Shown one piece after another: positions 35,361-35,428 of a stretch of 35,428 bases of DNA (its first letter is position 1; each line of letters begins with the position of its first letter). Under the pieces are notes generated by a model. That model saw only the letters and a program-made list of their open reading frames with translations, was not told the origin of the DNA and did no database searches. Location of the stretch: assembly GCA_947632405.1 (NCBI GenBank), contig CANRPE010000016.1:1-35428 (forward strand). Reading direction: 5' to 3'. The position numbers and the translations under genes were made by a program. The DNA comes from an uncultured Bacilli bacterium. GTDB taxonomy: Bacteria; Bacillota_I; Bacilli_A; RF39; UBA660.

Positions 35361-35428
35361 CTGAAAAGAAAAACAAAATTTATTTTATAAAAATATGTAA
35401 AAAAGGGCAGACTTCCCCTTACCCCAAA
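35361..35428. other. Mini-ORF and GC-richer hairpin at the edge
   Basis: After the strong ribosome binding site the only in-place start is CTG at 35361, giving nine codons (KRKTKFIL after the start) and TAA at 35388-35390. A GC-richer patch follows from 35405. On the minus strand AAGGG, eight-base loop, CCCTT and TTTT (35399-35420) would form a terminator for a gene arriving from the right. The window ends eight bases later, so neither reading can be settled. Confidence 0.35.

Overview
The window is a gene-dense, very AT-rich (by eye roughly three-quarters A/T) stretch of a Firmicutes-type chromosome. Evidence for a low-GC relative of the Bacilli: strong AGGAGG-type ribosome binding sites, a CIRCE-controlled hrcA-grpE-dnaK-dnaJ operon, an alanine T-box, RNase HIII, and gene orders shared with Bacillus (ylbD-ylbE-ylbF-rsmD, rnhC next to cvpA, the divIB-ftsA-ftsZ end of the dcw cluster). 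It makes peptidoglycan (murG, murB, a FemX-type transferase) and uses TGA as a stop codon, so it is not a Mycoplasma. An uncultured gut lineage such as RF39 or an Erysipelotrichia relative would fit, but that is inference. No rRNA, tRNA, CRISPR array, insertion sequence or prophage gene was seen, and no gene-free stretch exceeds 300 bases.

Layout. 1-3900: galE, a FemX-like aminoacyltransferase and two paralogous single-pass membrane proteins ending in an H-x-H-G domain. 3900-9100: the division and wall cluster murG-murB-divIB-ftsA-ftsZ. 9100-13850: ftsK/spoIIIE, the small ylbD/ylbE/ylbF-like genes, rsmD and a Cys-rich pilin-like surface protein. 13880-18670: the heat-shock operon. 18670-22620: rnhC (minus), cvpA, an unusual sigma-70 factor and yigZ (minus). 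22670-26700: an ABC exporter with one 850-residue FtsX-type permease between two closely related ATPases. 26700-31940: an orphan 167-residue protein, an AI-2E-type permease, then an Ala T-box leader, a UPF0200-like kinase and alaS. 31930-35428: holA, a third copy of the H-x-H-G family, ruvA-ruvB behind a LexA-like palindrome, and a promoter with a structured GC-richer patch at the edge.

How it works together: most of the window is core growth machinery (wall precursor lipid II, Z-ring, chromosome pumping, chaperones, replication clamp loading, Holliday junction processing) cut into short operons. Each operon typically ends in a hairpin overlapping the stop codon and restarts at a promoter only 20-45 bases before the next start codon, often of extended -10 type (TGnTATAAT). 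The less ordinary items are the three-member H-x-H-G membrane family, the pilin-like protein, the sigma factor with altered region 4.2 and a long N-terminal extension, the kinase under T-box control, a possible third CIRCE half-site, and the LexA-like box before ruvAB.
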